NCBI RefSeq assembly: GCF_030819175.1
Contig: NZ_JAUTBJ010000002.1
Span: 72,001 to 136,000, forward strand
From: Sphingomonas sp. SORGH_AS_0879
GTDB taxonomy: Bacteria > Pseudomonadota > Alphaproteobacteria > Sphingomonadales > Sphingomonadaceae
Length of the DNA: 64,000 bases
Reading direction: 5' to 3'
The notes beneath the pieces were generated by a model that was not told where the DNA came from, did no database searches, and saw only the letters and a list, made by a program, of their open reading frames with translations. A program made the position numbers and the translations under genes. Below are positions 9,689-19,433 of the stretch, one piece after another (position 1 is the first letter of the stretch; every line of letters begins with the position of its first letter).

Positions 9689-10717
9689 ATGGCCGATAAC
9701 GCCTGGATCGCCGTCGATGCGATGGGCGGCGACGACGGGCTGGCCGTGATGCTGGCCGGTGTCGCCAGAGCGCGACGCCGTTTCGAGGGCATGCGCTTCC
9801 TGCTGGTCGGGGACGAGGCACAGATTGCGGAGGGGTTGAAGACCCATCCCAATCTGTCCGCCGCGTCCGAAATCGTGCACGCGCCCGAAGTGGTCGGCTC
9901 CAGTGAGAAGCCGAGCCAGGCGATCCGGCGCGCCCGCACGACATCGATGGGCATCGCCATCGATCTGGTGAAGCGGGGACGCGCCGCCGCCGCCGTGTCG
10001 TCGGGCAATACCGGCGCGCTGATGGCGATGGCCAAGCTGAGCTTGCGCACCCTGCCCGGCATCGACCGGCCCGCGCTCGCCGCGCCGCTCCCCACGCTGG
10101 GCGACAATGACGTCGTCATGCTCGACCTGGGTGCGAACACCGAGTGCGATGCGCGCAACCTCGTGCAATTCGCGGTGATGGGCGCGGCCTATGCCCGCAT
10201 CCTGCTCGAACTCGACAATCCGCGCGTCGCGCTGCTCAACATCGGGTCCGAGGATCAGAAGGGCACCGACGAGATTCGCGACGCCGCCGCCGTGCTGCGC
10301 GGACAGAGCCATTTGCCGCTGAACTTCACCGGCTTCATCGAGGGCAATCAGCTCGCCCGCGGCGAGGTCGATGTGATCGTGTGCGACGGCTTTGCGGGCA
10401 ATATCGCGCTCAAGACCGCCGAGGGCACCGCGCGATTCGTGGGCGACCTGTTGAGGCGCGCCTTCCGCTCCTCGACCCGGTCCAAGATCGGCTTCCTGAT
10501 CTCGCGCCCCGCTACGGAATTGCTGCGCGATCATCTCGACCCCAACAACCATAATGGCGCGGTTTTCCTGGGCCTGAAGGGCGTGGTGGTGAAGAGCCAT
10601 GGCGGCGCGACCGAACTGGGCGTCGCCACCGCGATCGGCAACGCGGCCAAGATGGTGCGCGCCGACCTGACCCGGCGTATTGCCGAGGATCTCTTGAATT
10701 TCGAGGATGCCGCATGA
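9689..10717 (+). CDS. plsX: Phosphate acyltransferase PlsX
   Basis: Converts acyl-ACP to acyl-phosphate, the substrate of PlsY, at the start of phospholipid synthesis; a peripheral cytosolic protein. The 342-residue sequence opens with [12 protein letters not shown], then [13 protein letters not shown] and [20 protein letters not shown], and ends with the [20 protein letters not shown] region, all PlsX signatures. Its last codons overlap the fabH start (ATGA), so the pair are coupled. It follows rpmF in the conserved rpmF-plsX-fabH order. Confidence 0.97.
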   Translation: MADNAWIAVDAMGGDDGLAVMLAGVARARRRFEGMRFLLVGDEAQIAEGLKTHPNLSAASEIVHAPEVVGSSEKPSQAIRRARTTSMGIAIDLVKRGRAAAAVSSGNTGALMAMAKLSLRTLPGIDRPALAAPLPTLGDNDVVMLDLGANTECDARNLVQFAVMGAAYARILLELDNPRVALLNIGSEDQKGTDEIRDAAAVLRGQSHLPLNFTGFIEGNQLARGEVDVIVCDGFAGNIALKTAEGTARFVGDLLRRAFRSSTRSKIGFLISRPATELLRDHLDPNNHNGAVFLGLKGVVVKSHGGATELGVATAIGNAAKMVRADLTRRIAEDLLNFEDAA

Positions 10718-11682
10718 TTCGTTCGATCGTCACGGGTACGGGTTCGGCGCTTCCAACCCGGCGGGTGTCGAACGAGGAACTGGCGCAGGAGGTGGACACG
10801 TCCGACGAGTGGATCGTCGAGCGCACCGGCATCCGTTTCCGCCACATTGCGGGCCCGGAGGAAACGACCGCCACGCTGGCCGCCGACGCCGCCAAGGCCG
10901 CTATCGCGGCGGCGGGCCTATCGGCCCAGGATATCGACCTGATCGTGCTGGCGACCGCCACCCCGGACCAGACCTTTCCCGCCACCGCCACCAAGGTCCA
11001 GACGATGCTGGGCATCGACGATTGCGTGGCGTTCGACGTCGCGGCGGTCTGCTCGGGCTTTCTCTACGCCGTGCAGGTCGCCGATGCGATGCTTCGCTCG
11101 GGCGTGCAGCGGCGCGCGCTGGTCATCGGTGCCGAGACCTTCAGCCGCATCCTCGACTGGGAGGACCGCACCACCTGCGTCCTGTTCGGCGACGGGGCGG
11201 GTGCAATGGTGCTGGAGGCCCGCGAGAGCGCGGATGCTGACGGACGCGGAATCCTGACGACCAAGCTCCATGCCGATGGGCGTCACAATGGCCTGCTCTA
11301 TGTCGATGGCGGCCCCTCGACCACCGGCACGGTCGGCAAGCTCCGCATGAAGGGTCGCGAAGTGTTTCGCCATGCCGTCGTCAATCTGGCGCAGGTTATG
11401 GAAGAAGCGCTGCAACTGGCCGGGCTGTCCGCCGCCGATGTCGACTGGGTCGTGCCGCATCAGGCCAATGCCCGCATCCTCGACGCCACCGCGCGCAAGC
11501 TGAACCTTCCCGCGGAGAAAGTCATCGTGACGGTCGATCGCCATGCCAATACCTCGGCGGCTTCGGTTCCTTTGGCACTGGACACGGCGGTTCGGGACGG
11601 GCGCATTCGGGAAAATGATCTGATCGTTTTGGAGGCAATGGGCGGCGGCTTCACTTGGGGAGCGGCTGTAATCCGCTTCTAG
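10714..11682 (+). CDS. fabH: Beta-ketoacyl-ACP synthase III
   Basis: Initiates type II fatty acid synthesis by condensing acetyl-CoA with malonyl-ACP. A 322-residue thiolase fold with the full catalytic triad: C113 in [14 protein letters not shown]249 in [11 protein letters not shown], and N279 in [10 protein letters not shown]. The C-terminal [13 protein letters not shown] is standard for FabH. It overlaps plsX by four bases and is followed after about 90 bases by ihfA, another conserved linkage in alphaproteobacteria. Confidence 0.97.
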   Translation: MIRSIVTGTGSALPTRRVSNEELAQEVDTSDEWIVERTGIRFRHIAGPEETTATLAADAAKAAIAAAGLSAQDIDLIVLATATPDQTFPATATKVQTMLGIDDCVAFDVAAVCSGFLYAVQVADAMLRSGVQRRALVIGAETFSRILDWEDRTTCVLFGDGAGAMVLEARESADADGRGILTTKLHADGRHNGLLYVDGGPSTTGTVGKLRMKGREVFRHAVVNLAQVMEEALQLAGLSAADVDWVVPHQANARILDATARKLNLPAEKVIVTVDRHANTSAASVPLALDTAVRDGRIRENDLIVLEAMGGGFTWGAAVIRF

Positions 11683-11772
11683 GCAATCGATTTTCATTAA
11701 CCAAGATAAATCCCTTTCGGTCCCAATAGTCGATGTGTTAATCGGCCCATTACAGACCATTGGGGGATGGAC

Positions 11773-12072
11773 ATGACCAAAGCTGGAACTTTGACACGCG
11801 CTGATCTTGCGGAATCGCTGCATCACGAAGTGGGCCTGTCCCGCTCCGATTCGGCGGACGTGGTCGAGCAGATTCTCGTCGAGATGTGTGATGCCCTGGC
11901 ACGGGGTGAGAACGTCAAGATTTCCGGCTTTGGCACCTTCGTGCTGCGCGACAAGGGGGAGCGGATCGGCCGCAATCCCAAGACCGGGATCGAGGTGCCC
12001 ATCGCACCCCGCCGCGTCCTGACCTTCCGCGCAAGCCAGATGATGCGCGATCGTATTGTCGCGGCGGGATAG
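11773..12072 (+). CDS. ihfA: Integration host factor subunit alpha
   Basis: A 99-residue HU/IHF DNA-bending protein, one half of the IHF heterodimer. Typical residues are [30 protein letters not shown] and the beta-arm core [11 protein letters not shown], followed by RVLTFRAS. The ATG at 11773 is preferred over the in-frame ATG at 11767 because GGGGA lies five bases before the former, while the latter directly abuts it. IHF often assists sigma-54 promoters such as the candidate at 59.6 kb in this window, but that link is inference. The next gene starts inside its last codons. Confidence 0.95.
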   Translation: MTKAGTLTRADLAESLHHEVGLSRSDSADVVEQILVEMCDALARGENVKISGFGTFVLRDKGERIGRNPKTGIEVPIAPRRVLTFRASQMMRDRIVAAG

Positions 12073-12424
12073 GCCCGAGCGTCCCATCGAAGGCGGCAAG
12101 TCCGATGGTGCCCTGCGCACCATCGGCGAGGTTGCGCGGGAAACCGGCGTGGCGCAGCATGTGCTACGCTATTGGGAAAGCCGTTTTCCGCAGCTTCGCC
12201 CGGTGCAGCGGGCGGGCAACCGACGCTATTACCGCCCCGAAGACCTGGCCCTGATTCGCCGCATCGATCACCTGCTCAACCAGCAGGCCTATACCGTGCG
12301 CGGCGTCCAACAACTGTTGGACAACGAGGCGCGAGCGAAAGACGATCCCGCGACCATGTTGCGCAACATCCGCGATTCGCTGGTCGAGGCGCTGGCCTGG
12401 GACGATCGGGCGGAACGGCGATAG
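12056..12424 (+). CDS. MerR-family transcriptional regulator
   Basis: A 122-residue regulator. After about 20 variable residues comes a winged-helix MerR DNA-binding domain: [20 protein letters not shown], then [20 protein letters not shown] and [15 protein letters not shown]. The C-terminal helix is short and I see no cysteine-rich metal site, so the effector is unknown. The only start ahead of the domain is a TTG at 12056, which overlaps the end of ihfA by 17 bases. The ihfA-merR neighbourhood fits other alphaproteobacteria and suggests coupled expression. Confidence 0.85.
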   Translation: MSRRDRPERPIEGGKSDGALRTIGEVARETGVAQHVLRYWESRFPQLRPVQRAGNRRYYRPEDLALIRRIDHLLNQQAYTVRGVQQLLDNEARAKDDPATMLRNIRDSLVEALAWDDRAERR

Positions 12425-12435
12425 GGGGCGCACGC

Positions 12436-12520
12436 GGCCTTAGACTTCGCTTTGGCTGGACGGCTGGGTGGAGTGGGTCCGGACCTCGAACCCCGTTCAG
12501 CCGGAGCGAAGTCGAAGGCG
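12436..12520. repeat. R1 dispersed inverted repeat, copy c (diverged)
   Basis: Left arm GGCCTTAGACTTCGCTTTGG and right arm CCGTTCAGCCGGAGCGAAG followed by TCGAAGGC. It sits between the converging merR and the hypothetical gene at 12537, and is more diverged in its left arm than the other copies. Confidence 0.65.
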
Positions 12521-12536
12521 AGGCTGCAATCCCGCC

Positions 12537-13079
12537 TCAAGCGTGCTGAATCACCCCGCCCTGCGCTCCCAGCAGCAGATCGCGGCAAGCCCGGTTATAG
12601 GCATGGGCGCGCCACCAGAACCAACCGCCATTGCCGACACCCCAGGCCGCGACGCCGAGCGCCGCCCAAGGCACCGCGCGTGCCGCCCGACCACCGCGCG
12701 CGGCGATCCGACCGGCGGCAAGCCCGCCCTTGCCGATCCGCCGTGCGGTCTTGGCCAACTTTCCCGCCGCGCGCGCCTGCGACAACAGGCCCGACCCGCC
12801 ACGCAGATCGCCCAGGATCGCCGCCGGGCCGACAAAACCCTTCAGCTTGGCCGCAATCTCCTGCGCCTCGATGGCCGCACCGGGCTCCAACTGGCGGCGC
12901 TGCGCCCCCGTCAGGCCATAGGCATCGGCGATCGCATCGATCGTCTCGGCCAGGCTTTCGGTCCCGATGGTCAGCGCCTTCGCCCCGGCCTTCAGGGCGC
13001 GGCGGCGGATCAGCTTCTCATTGGCCTCGAAGGTGGCGTCGATCGCGGTGCGGTCCATGGACAATCCCTGTTCGTTCAT
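12537..13079 (-). CDS. Hypothetical protein with glycine/arginine-rich C-terminal half
   Basis: About 180 residues, not recognised. The N-terminal 100 residues look helical and soluble (EANEKLIRRRALKAGAKALT, AETIDAIADAYGLTGAQRRQ). A basic Gly/Ala/Arg stretch follows, then one hydrophobic segment (AVPWAALGVAAWGVGNGGWF) and a short tail. It may be peripheral or anchored at the membrane. Starts at 13079 (MNEQG) and 13058 (MDRTA) are both possible; the latter has AGGGA six bases upstream. It follows prfC on the same strand by 34 bases and converges on merR. Confidence 0.7.
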   Translation of the reverse strand: MNEQGLSMDRTAIDATFEANEKLIRRRALKAGAKALTIGTESLAETIDAIADAYGLTGAQRRQLEPGAAIEAQEIAAKLKGFVGPAAILGDLRGGSGLLSQARAAGKLAKTARRIGKGGLAAGRIAARGGRAARAVPWAALGVAAWGVGNGGWFWWRAHAYNRACRDLLLGAQGGVIQHA

Positions 13080-13113
13080 GACCGTTGAAGCCCCGAAACG
13101 GCCTTCCGGTTCC

Positions 13114-14640
13114 TTAGCGCTCGCGCGTGGCGAGGAAGCGGACCTTCGGGTAACGATCCGCGACATAGCCGACCTCCCAGGCGCTCTTGGCGAGGAAGAC
13201 GGGGTTGTCGTCGCGGTCCTTGGCCATGGCGGCACGGTTCAGGTCGATGAACGCCTTGAGGTCGGCGGGATCGTCCGCCGCGATCCAGCGCGCGGTGTCG
13301 AACGGCGCGGGCTCCAGCCCGGCGGCGACCTTATACTCGGCGTCCAGCCGCGACAGCAGCACATCGAGCTGCAACTGCCCGACCACGCCGATGATCCAGT
13401 TAGACCCGATCTCGGGATAGAAGACCTGGGTCACCCCCTCCTCGGCCATGTCGTCCAGCGCCTTGCGTAGCTGCTTGGTCTTGGTCGGGTCCTTGAGTGC
13501 CACGCGGCGAAGGATTTCGGGCGCAAAATTGGGCAGGCCGGTGAAGCGCACATCCGCCCGCTCCGACAGGGTATCGCCGACGCGGAGCGTGCCGTGATTG
13601 GGGATGCCGATGATATCGCCCGGAAACGCCTCGTCCGCGACTTCGCGATTCTGCGCGAAGAACAGGATCGGCGAATGCACCGCGATCGGCTTGCCATGGC
13701 CCGTCGGCGTCAACTTCATGCCGCGCTTGAAGGTGCCCGAGCAGAGCCGCATGAACGCGATCCGGTCGCGATGCTGCGGGTCCATATTCGCCTGCACCTT
13801 GAAGACGAAGCCGGTGACTTCCTTGTTCTCCGGCGACACCGGCGCGGGTTCGGCGGGCTGTGGGCGTGGGCTCGGCGCGTGGCGGCTGAGCGCGTCGATC
13901 AGTTCGGCGACGCCGAAGTCCTTCAGCGCGGAGCCGAAATAGACCGGCGTCAGGTCGCCATTGCGATAGGCTTCGCCGTCGAACTGGGCGTAACCCGCCT
14001 GCGCCAGTTCCACCTCTTCGGCGACCTCGGGTGGAAGGGGCGGCGCATCGTCCACCTTGCCCAGAAAGGCGCGGCTGTCCCCTTCGGGACGGCTCACCTT
14101 GCCGGTGGTCAGGTCGAGCACGCCCTCGAACAACCCACCCATACCGACCGGCCAACTCATCGGCGCGACGTCGAGCGCCAATATGTCGGCGATCTCGTCG
14201 AGCAGTTCGAACGCCGGACGGCCTTCGCGATCGACCTTGTTGACGAAGGTGATGATCGGCACGGAGCGCAGGCGGCACACCTCGAACAATTTGCGCGTCT
14301 GCGCCTCGATCCCGCGCGCCGCGTCGATCACCATCACGGCCGAGTCGACGGCGGTCAGCGTGCGATAGGTATCCTCCGAGAAATCCTCGTGGCCCGGCGT
14401 GTCGAGCAGGTTGAAGGTCACGCCGTCCTTCTCGAACGTCATGACTGAGGACGTAACCGAGATGCCGCGCTGCTGCTCGATCTTCATCCAGTCCGACCGC
14501 GCGCGCCGGTTCTGGCCCCGCGCCTTGACCTCGCCCGCCAAGTGGATCGCGCCGCCGAAATAGAGCAGCTTTTCGGTCAGCGTCGTCTTGCCGGCGTCAG
14601 GGTGCGAGATGATCGCGAAGGTACGGCGGGGGGAAGTCAT
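13114..14640 (-). CDS. prfC: Peptide chain release factor 3
   Basis: A translational GTPase that recycles RF1/RF2 from the ribosome. 508 residues, with G-domain motifs ISHPDAGKTTLTEKLL (P loop), DTPGHEDFSEDTYR (G3) and NKVDREG (G4), then EF-Tu-like domains II and III including the RF3-specific VVGQLQLDVLLSRLDAEY. The stretch RRARSDWMKIEQQRGISVTS is the switch I region. It starts alone after the R2 repeat at 14764-14875 and is followed closely by the hypothetical gene at 13079. Confidence 0.96.
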   Translation of the reverse strand: MTSPRRTFAIISHPDAGKTTLTEKLLYFGGAIHLAGEVKARGQNRRARSDWMKIEQQRGISVTSSVMTFEKDGVTFNLLDTPGHEDFSEDTYRTLTAVDSAVMVIDAARGIEAQTRKLFEVCRLRSVPIITFVNKVDREGRPAFELLDEIADILALDVAPMSWPVGMGGLFEGVLDLTTGKVSRPEGDSRAFLGKVDDAPPLPPEVAEEVELAQAGYAQFDGEAYRNGDLTPVYFGSALKDFGVAELIDALSRHAPSPRPQPAEPAPVSPENKEVTGFVFKVQANMDPQHRDRIAFMRLCSGTFKRGMKLTPTGHGKPIAVHSPILFFAQNREVADEAFPGDIIGIPNHGTLRVGDTLSERADVRFTGLPNFAPEILRRVALKDPTKTKQLRKALDDMAEEGVTQVFYPEIGSNWIIGVVGQLQLDVLLSRLDAEYKVAAGLEPAPFDTARWIAADDPADLKAFIDLNRAAMAKDRDDNPVFLAKSAWEVGYVADRYPKVRFLATRER

Positions 14641-14763
14641 GGGCGGCTCTGTCGAATAGGGAAATGGGGCGTCCGGGCGCCCGAGATGCTGCGCCTGTTA
14701 CAGCAAATTGCGGCACAAGACAGGCCCTGGATTGCGGTAGCCGTCAGTGCCAGCCTTCCTCCA

Positions 14764-14875
14764 TCCGCGCCACCCCGGCGAAGGCCCGGGTCCAGTTGCC
14801 AAGGTCGTTGAGATCGGACGTCGACATTCGCTATCGACGTCACAGCCACTGGACCCCGGCCTTCGCCGGGGTGGT
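14764..14875. repeat. R2 dispersed inverted repeat, copy a
   Basis: Arms CACCCCGGCGAAGGCCCGGG and CCCGGCCTTCGCCGGGGTGG, both joined to GTCCAG/CTGGAC, flank about 60 bases that include ACGTCGAC...ATCGACGT. The second copy is at 28300-28408. The element fills most of the 273-base gap between prfC and the epimerase gene. Confidence 0.75.
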
Positions 14876-14914
14876 GTAGGATATGGGGTGGTGTAGGATA
14901 TCAGGCGGACGCCC

Positions 14915-15796
14915 TTACCCCGCCAGCGCCACCGTCATCCGCATGACCTTCTCGCCACCGACCGGCACCACGAACACGCCGGGCTTGTCGGCAAACTCGC
15001 CATCATACCCTTCCGGATCGGCGATGCCGTGCCAGGGCTCGACACAGACATAGGCCGCGCCGGGCTTGGTCCAGATGCCGAGCTTGGGCGTGTCTGGGAA
15101 GGCGATCCGCAACTGCGGTGCACCGTCCGCGCCATAGGTGACGCTGCGGCTTTCGACCGGATCCCAGACCAGCGCGTCCTCGGTGAACAGGTCATCCGCC
15201 AGATGCAGCACGCGGCCGTCGAGCGGGCTGTCACGGCGCTCCTCCGCGATCAGGCCGTCGGGCGCGATCTTGCGGAGCCGGGATGGCTCGTCCTTCTCGA
15301 AGACGATACGGTGCTCGGCCCGCGCCTTGCCGTATGGCAACGGCCAGGCGAAGGCGGGGTGGAAGCCGAAGCTGGCGGGCATCGGCACCTCGCCCCGGTT
15401 GAGGAGGCGGATTTCCATGATCAACGTCGCCTCTTCCAGCCGGAACTCCGCCTCCAGCCGAAAGGCGAAGGGATAGGAGGTGCGGGTTTCCTCGCTATCG
15501 CCCAGCGAGAAGACCGCGCGGGTCGCCTCGTGCGTCACCAGTTCGAACATCGAGTGGCGGGCGAAACCGTGCTTGGCCATCGGATAATGCTGGCCGTTCA
15601 GGCGGATGCCGTCGCGAGTCACGCCGATCACCGGGAAGAGCAAGGGCGCGCGGCCGGTCCAGAAGGCCGGGTCCGCGTTCGTCATCAACTCGCGGCCCTC
15701 GGCGTCCTTCAACGAAGACAATTCCGCTCCGAACGGATTGATCGCCGCCGACAGATGGTCGTTGCCGATGCGGACCCAGTTTTCCTCATTAGCCAC
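14915..15796 (-). CDS. Aldose 1-epimerase family protein
   Basis: A 293-residue beta-sandwich mutarotase-like protein of the LacX/YeaD-type branch. Features include INPFGAELSSLKDAEGREL, LLFPVIGVTRDG, KHGFARHSMFEL with a conserved histidine, and FGFHPAFAWPLPYG with the second catalytic histidine region. The likely role is anomer interconversion of a hexose or hexose phosphate. The GTG start at 15796 overlaps the pheT stop by eight bases, so it is read as the last gene of the pheS-pheT unit, although no functional link is evident. Confidence 0.85.
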   Translation of the reverse strand: MANEENWVRIGNDHLSAAINPFGAELSSLKDAEGRELMTNADPAFWTGRAPLLFPVIGVTRDGIRLNGQHYPMAKHGFARHSMFELVTHEATRAVFSLGDSEETRTSYPFAFRLEAEFRLEEATLIMEIRLLNRGEVPMPASFGFHPAFAWPLPYGKARAEHRIVFEKDEPSRLRKIAPDGLIAEERRDSPLDGRVLHLADDLFTEDALVWDPVESRSVTYGADGAPQLRIAFPDTPKLGIWTKPGAAYVCVEPWHGIADPEGYDGEFADKPGVFVVPVGGEKVMRMTVALAG

Positions 15797-18152
15797 GGAG
15801 TTGCGCCCCCTGCTTGGCGGCCGCCGCGACGATCTTGTCCGCGACGGCTTTCAGTTCCTCGTCGGTGAAGCTTTTCTGCGACGGTTGCAGAAGCACTTCG
15901 ACCGCAACCGACTTGTGGCCCTCGGGCACGCCCTGACCGGCGAACACGTCGAAGACGCGCGCGGCGGTGATCGCGGCCTTGTCGGCACCCCGGACCGCGC
16001 GGATCAGCATGTCGGCGGCGAGGGCCTCGGGCACCAGAAAGGCGAAGTCGCGCTTCACCGACTGCAAGGCGGGGGGCGTATAGGCAGGGCGCATGAAGCC
16101 CGTCGCGCGCTTCGGCGGGATCGCGTCGAGATAAAGCTCGACCGCCGCCACCGCGCCGTCGAGGTCGAACGCCTTCAGGACCGAGGGGTGGACCATGCCG
16201 AACGCCGCCAGCACCGTCTTCGGCCCCAGCCGCAGCGTACCCGACTGGCCGGGATGCCAGGCGTCGCCCGCCTCGCCCATCACCTGGAGGTTGTCGACCG
16301 GCGCGCCTCCTTGCGCGAGCAGCGCGATCGCCTCCGCCTTGGCGTCATAGGCGTCGAACCCTTGCGCCTTGCCCGAACGCCAGTTGCGCGGGGCCTTGTC
16401 GCCCGCCAGCACCACGCCCAGCGTCGGCCGCTCGGCCTCCGCCAGATAGCGGCGGCCGATCTCGAACAGGCGCACGGCGGTCGCGCCGCGCTTGATGTTG
16501 CGCTCGGTCGCGGCGAGCAGGCCGGGGAGGAGCGAGGGCCGCATGACCTTCAGGTCTTCGCTGATCGGGTTGGCGAGCGTGAAGGCCCCACCGCCAAAGG
16601 GCGCGGCCTGCGCCTCGCTGATGAAACTCCACGTGACCGCTTCGTCCAGACCGCGCGCGGCGGCGGCGCGACGGGCGCGGCGCTCCAGCTTCTGCTGCGG
16701 CGTGGCGGTGGGACGCGCGACGCCGGGGGTGCGGGGGAGCGCGACCGGGGGAACATGGTCGATCCCCTCGATGCGGATGACTTCCTCGACCAGATCGGCG
16801 GGGCCGTCCACGTCGCGCCGCCAGCTAGGCGCGGTGACCTGCCAATCGGCGGTGACGGTGAAGCCCAGCGACTCGAGAATCGCCTTCTGCCGCTCGGGCG
16901 CAATGGCGAGGCCGCCCAGCGTCTGGGCAAGGTTCGGGTCATAGGCGATGGTCTTGCCGACGACCGGCGACTGACCCGCGCGGGTCACGGTGCTGGCCGT
17001 ACCGCCGCAATATTCGAGGACCAGATAGGTCGCGATGGCGAGGCCGTCGTCGAGGAACGCCGGGTCCACCCCACGCTCGAACCGCTGGCGCGCGTCGGAG
17101 GTCAGGGCCAGCTTCTGGCCCGTCCGCGCGATCGCCTCGGGCGCGAAATAGGCGCATTCGATAATGACGTCGGTGGTCGTCTCCGACACGCCCGAATGTG
17201 CACCGCCCATGATGCCGCCGATATCGTGCACGCCCGCATCGTCGGCGATGACGGTCATGCCCTCCGACAGGGTATAGGTCTTGCCGTTGAGCGCCTCGAC
17301 CGTCTCGCCCTCGCGCGCCTTGCGGGCGACCAGACCGCCCGACAGCCTGGCCTTGTCATAGACGTGCAAGGGGCGGCCGAGATCGACCGTCATGTAATTG
17401 GTGATGTCGACCAACGCCGAGATCGGCTTCTGCCCGATGGCGGTCAGGCGCTGGCGCATCCATTCCGGTGCCTCGCCATTGGTCAGCCCCGACACGGCTT
17501 GCGCGTAGAAGGCCGGGCAGCCCTCCGCGTCCTCGATGCGGACATCGGGGCCGGGGCCCTCGCCCGGAACCGACGGCACGGTCGGCGCGATCAGCGTCCC
17601 CAGCCCGGCGGCGGCCAGGTCGCGCGCGATGCCGTGGACGCCCATGCAGTCCTGCCGGTTGGGCGTGATCGACACGTCGATGACCGGATCGTTCAGCCCC
17701 GCATAGTCCGGAAAGGAGGTGCCGACGACCGCATCCTCGGGCAGTTCGATGATGCCGTCATGGCCCTCGCCGATCTGCAACTCGCGCGCCGAGCACATCA
17801 TGCCGTTCGACTCGACACCACGAATGGCGGCGACCTTCAACGTCACGTCGAGGCCGGGGACATAGGCCCCCGGCGCGCCGAACACGCCGACCAGGCCAGC
17901 GCGGGCATTGGGCGCGCCGCACACGACCTGCATCGGGCCGTCGCCCGCATCGACCGACAGCACCTGAAGCTTGTCCGCCTGCGGATGCCGATCCGCCGAC
18001 AGGATGCGCGCGACGCGGAACGGGGCCAGCGCCTCGCCCGGATTATGGACGCCCTCGACCTCCAGGCCGATACGGGTCAGCCCCTCGACAATGGCGTCGA
18101 GCGGGGCGTCGGTGTCCAGATGGCTCTTCAGCCAGCCCAGGGTGAACTTCAT
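15789..18152 (-). CDS. pheT: Phenylalanine-tRNA ligase beta subunit
   Basis: The 787-residue beta chain of the alpha2-beta2 enzyme. It starts [20 protein letters not shown], carries the EMAP-II-like tRNA-binding domain (about residues 40-150), B3/B4 editing domain, B5 domain, the catalytic-like core ([17 protein letters not shown]) and a C-terminal anticodon-binding fold ([27 protein letters not shown]). Its ATG overlaps the pheS stop as ATGA, the usual coupled arrangement. The long open frame on the opposite strand (15606-18203) is a shadow. Confidence 0.97.
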   Translation of the reverse strand: MKFTLGWLKSHLDTDAPLDAIVEGLTRIGLEVEGVHNPGEALAPFRVARILSADRHPQADKLQVLSVDAGDGPMQVVCGAPNARAGLVGVFGAPGAYVPGLDVTLKVAAIRGVESNGMMCSARELQIGEGHDGIIELPEDAVVGTSFPDYAGLNDPVIDVSITPNRQDCMGVHGIARDLAAAGLGTLIAPTVPSVPGEGPGPDVRIEDAEGCPAFYAQAVSGLTNGEAPEWMRQRLTAIGQKPISALVDITNYMTVDLGRPLHVYDKARLSGGLVARKAREGETVEALNGKTYTLSEGMTVIADDAGVHDIGGIMGGAHSGVSETTTDVIIECAYFAPEAIARTGQKLALTSDARQRFERGVDPAFLDDGLAIATYLVLEYCGGTASTVTRAGQSPVVGKTIAYDPNLAQTLGGLAIAPERQKAILESLGFTVTADWQVTAPSWRRDVDGPADLVEEVIRIEGIDHVPPVALPRTPGVARPTATPQQKLERRARRAAAARGLDEAVTWSFISEAQAAPFGGGAFTLANPISEDLKVMRPSLLPGLLAATERNIKRGATAVRLFEIGRRYLAEAERPTLGVVLAGDKAPRNWRSGKAQGFDAYDAKAEAIALLAQGGAPVDNLQVMGEAGDAWHPGQSGTLRLGPKTVLAAFGMVHPSVLKAFDLDGAVAAVELYLDAIPPKRATGFMRPAYTPPALQSVKRDFAFLVPEALAADMLIRAVRGADKAAITAARVFDVFAGQGVPEGHKSVAVEVLLQPSQKSFTDEELKAVADKIVAAAAKQGAQLRG

Positions 18153-19259
18153 GCGCCGACTCCTCCCGACAGAGTGGGTACGTCGAGGCTCGCGAACCCG
18201 TAATGCTTCAACCAGCGGATATCGCCGTCGAAGAACGCCCGCAGATCGTCCATCCCGTATTTCAGCATGGCGAGGCGATCGATGCCGCAGCCGAAGGCGA
18301 AGCCCTGCCACTCGTTCGGATCGAGCCCGCACGCCTCGATGACCTTGGGGTGGACCATGCCGGAGCCGAGAACCTCCATCCAGCCGCCGTTCTTGCCCTC
18401 TGGGGACCCACCGATGACGCGCTTGCCCTTCTCGATGGTGTAGCCGACATCGACCTCCGCCGACGGTTCGGTGAAGGGGAAATAGCTGGGGCGCAGGCGC
18501 AGCACGATATCGTCGCGCTCGAAGAACGCCTTGAGGAACGTCTCCAGCGTCCATTTCAGATGGCCGAGCGTGATGCCCTTGTCGATCACCAGCCCCTCGA
18601 CCTGATGGAACATCGGCGTGTGGGTCGCGTCCGAGTCTGAGCGATAGGTGCGGCCCGGCGCGATGATGCGGATCGGCGGCTTCTGGTCGAGCATGGTGCG
18701 GATCTGCACCGGCGAGGTGTGGGTGCGCAGCACGCGGCGGACCGTGCGCTCGTCGCCCCCGGCGTCGACGCCCGCCAGATAGAAGGTGTCGTGCATCGCG
18801 CGCGCCGGATGCGTCTCCGGGATGTTGAGCGCGGTGAAATTGTGCCAGTCGGTCTCGACCTCAGGGCCGGTCGCGACCGCAAAGCCCAGATCGGCGAAGA
18901 TCTCGGCCAGTTCGTCCATGACTTGGGCAACCGGATGGACGGTGCCGAAGCTGGCGGTTTCGACCGGCAGGGTCATGTCCAGCCGCTCGGACGACAGCCG
19001 CCGCGTCGAGCGCCGCCTGTTCCAGTGCGGCCTTGCGGGTCGCCAGCGCCTCGGTCACGGCTTCACGCAGCGCGTGGATGCGCGGCCCTTCGACCTGGCG
19101 CTCGTCGGGGGCCATCTTGCCCAGGGTCTTGAGCAGTTGCGTGATCCGCCCCTGTTTGCCCAGCGCATCGACGCGGATCGCCTCCAGCGCGTCCAGCGCG
19201 GGCGCGGCGGCAATGGCGGCGAGCATGGGCTCACGCATTTGATCGAGTTCGTTGCTCAC
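18149..19259 (-). CDS. pheS: Phenylalanine-tRNA ligase alpha subunit, reading frame broken by a one-base insertion
   Basis: The catalytic subunit in two frames. The upstream part (from 19259, [20 protein letters not shown]) encodes the N-terminal coiled coil up to about residue 88. The downstream part, readable from an in-frame ATG at 18976 ([20 protein letters not shown]), encodes the class II catalytic core with motif 2 ([31 protein letters not shown]) and motif 3 ([13 protein letters not shown]). Removing one base in 18996-19008, where GCGGCGG stands for expected GCGCGG on the minus strand, joins the frames as [16 protein letters not shown], giving about 369 residues, a normal size. As pheS is essential, a sequencing error is likeliest. 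Confidence 0.9.
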
Positions 19260-19433
19260 TCTTTACTCCGTCGGCCGCTGCGGCCGCCCCGATGGGGGAT
19301 GGCCTCGGCCGGTTTGCGGGATTGCACCCGCCGTAGCGGCTAGGGGCGGCCCGGATCAATCCTTCTGACGGTCGCCCATGCGGCATGACCGGGCTGGCGG
19401 CGGCGGAGCCCCGCCCCGCCGCCGTGCCGCGCC

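Noticed and set aside
12436..12540. tRNA gene after merR
   Set aside because: The folded sequence is an R1 repeat; no acceptor or T arm with GTTCRANYC is present.
15606..18203. 865-codon open frame on the plus strand
   Set aside because: Antisense to pheT; Arg/Gly/His-rich composition with no domain. A product of high GC content.
18149..18976. pheS as a true pseudogene
   Set aside because: The core is fully conserved, pheT is intact and coupled, and the gene is essential, so a sequencing error or tolerated shift is more likely than decay.
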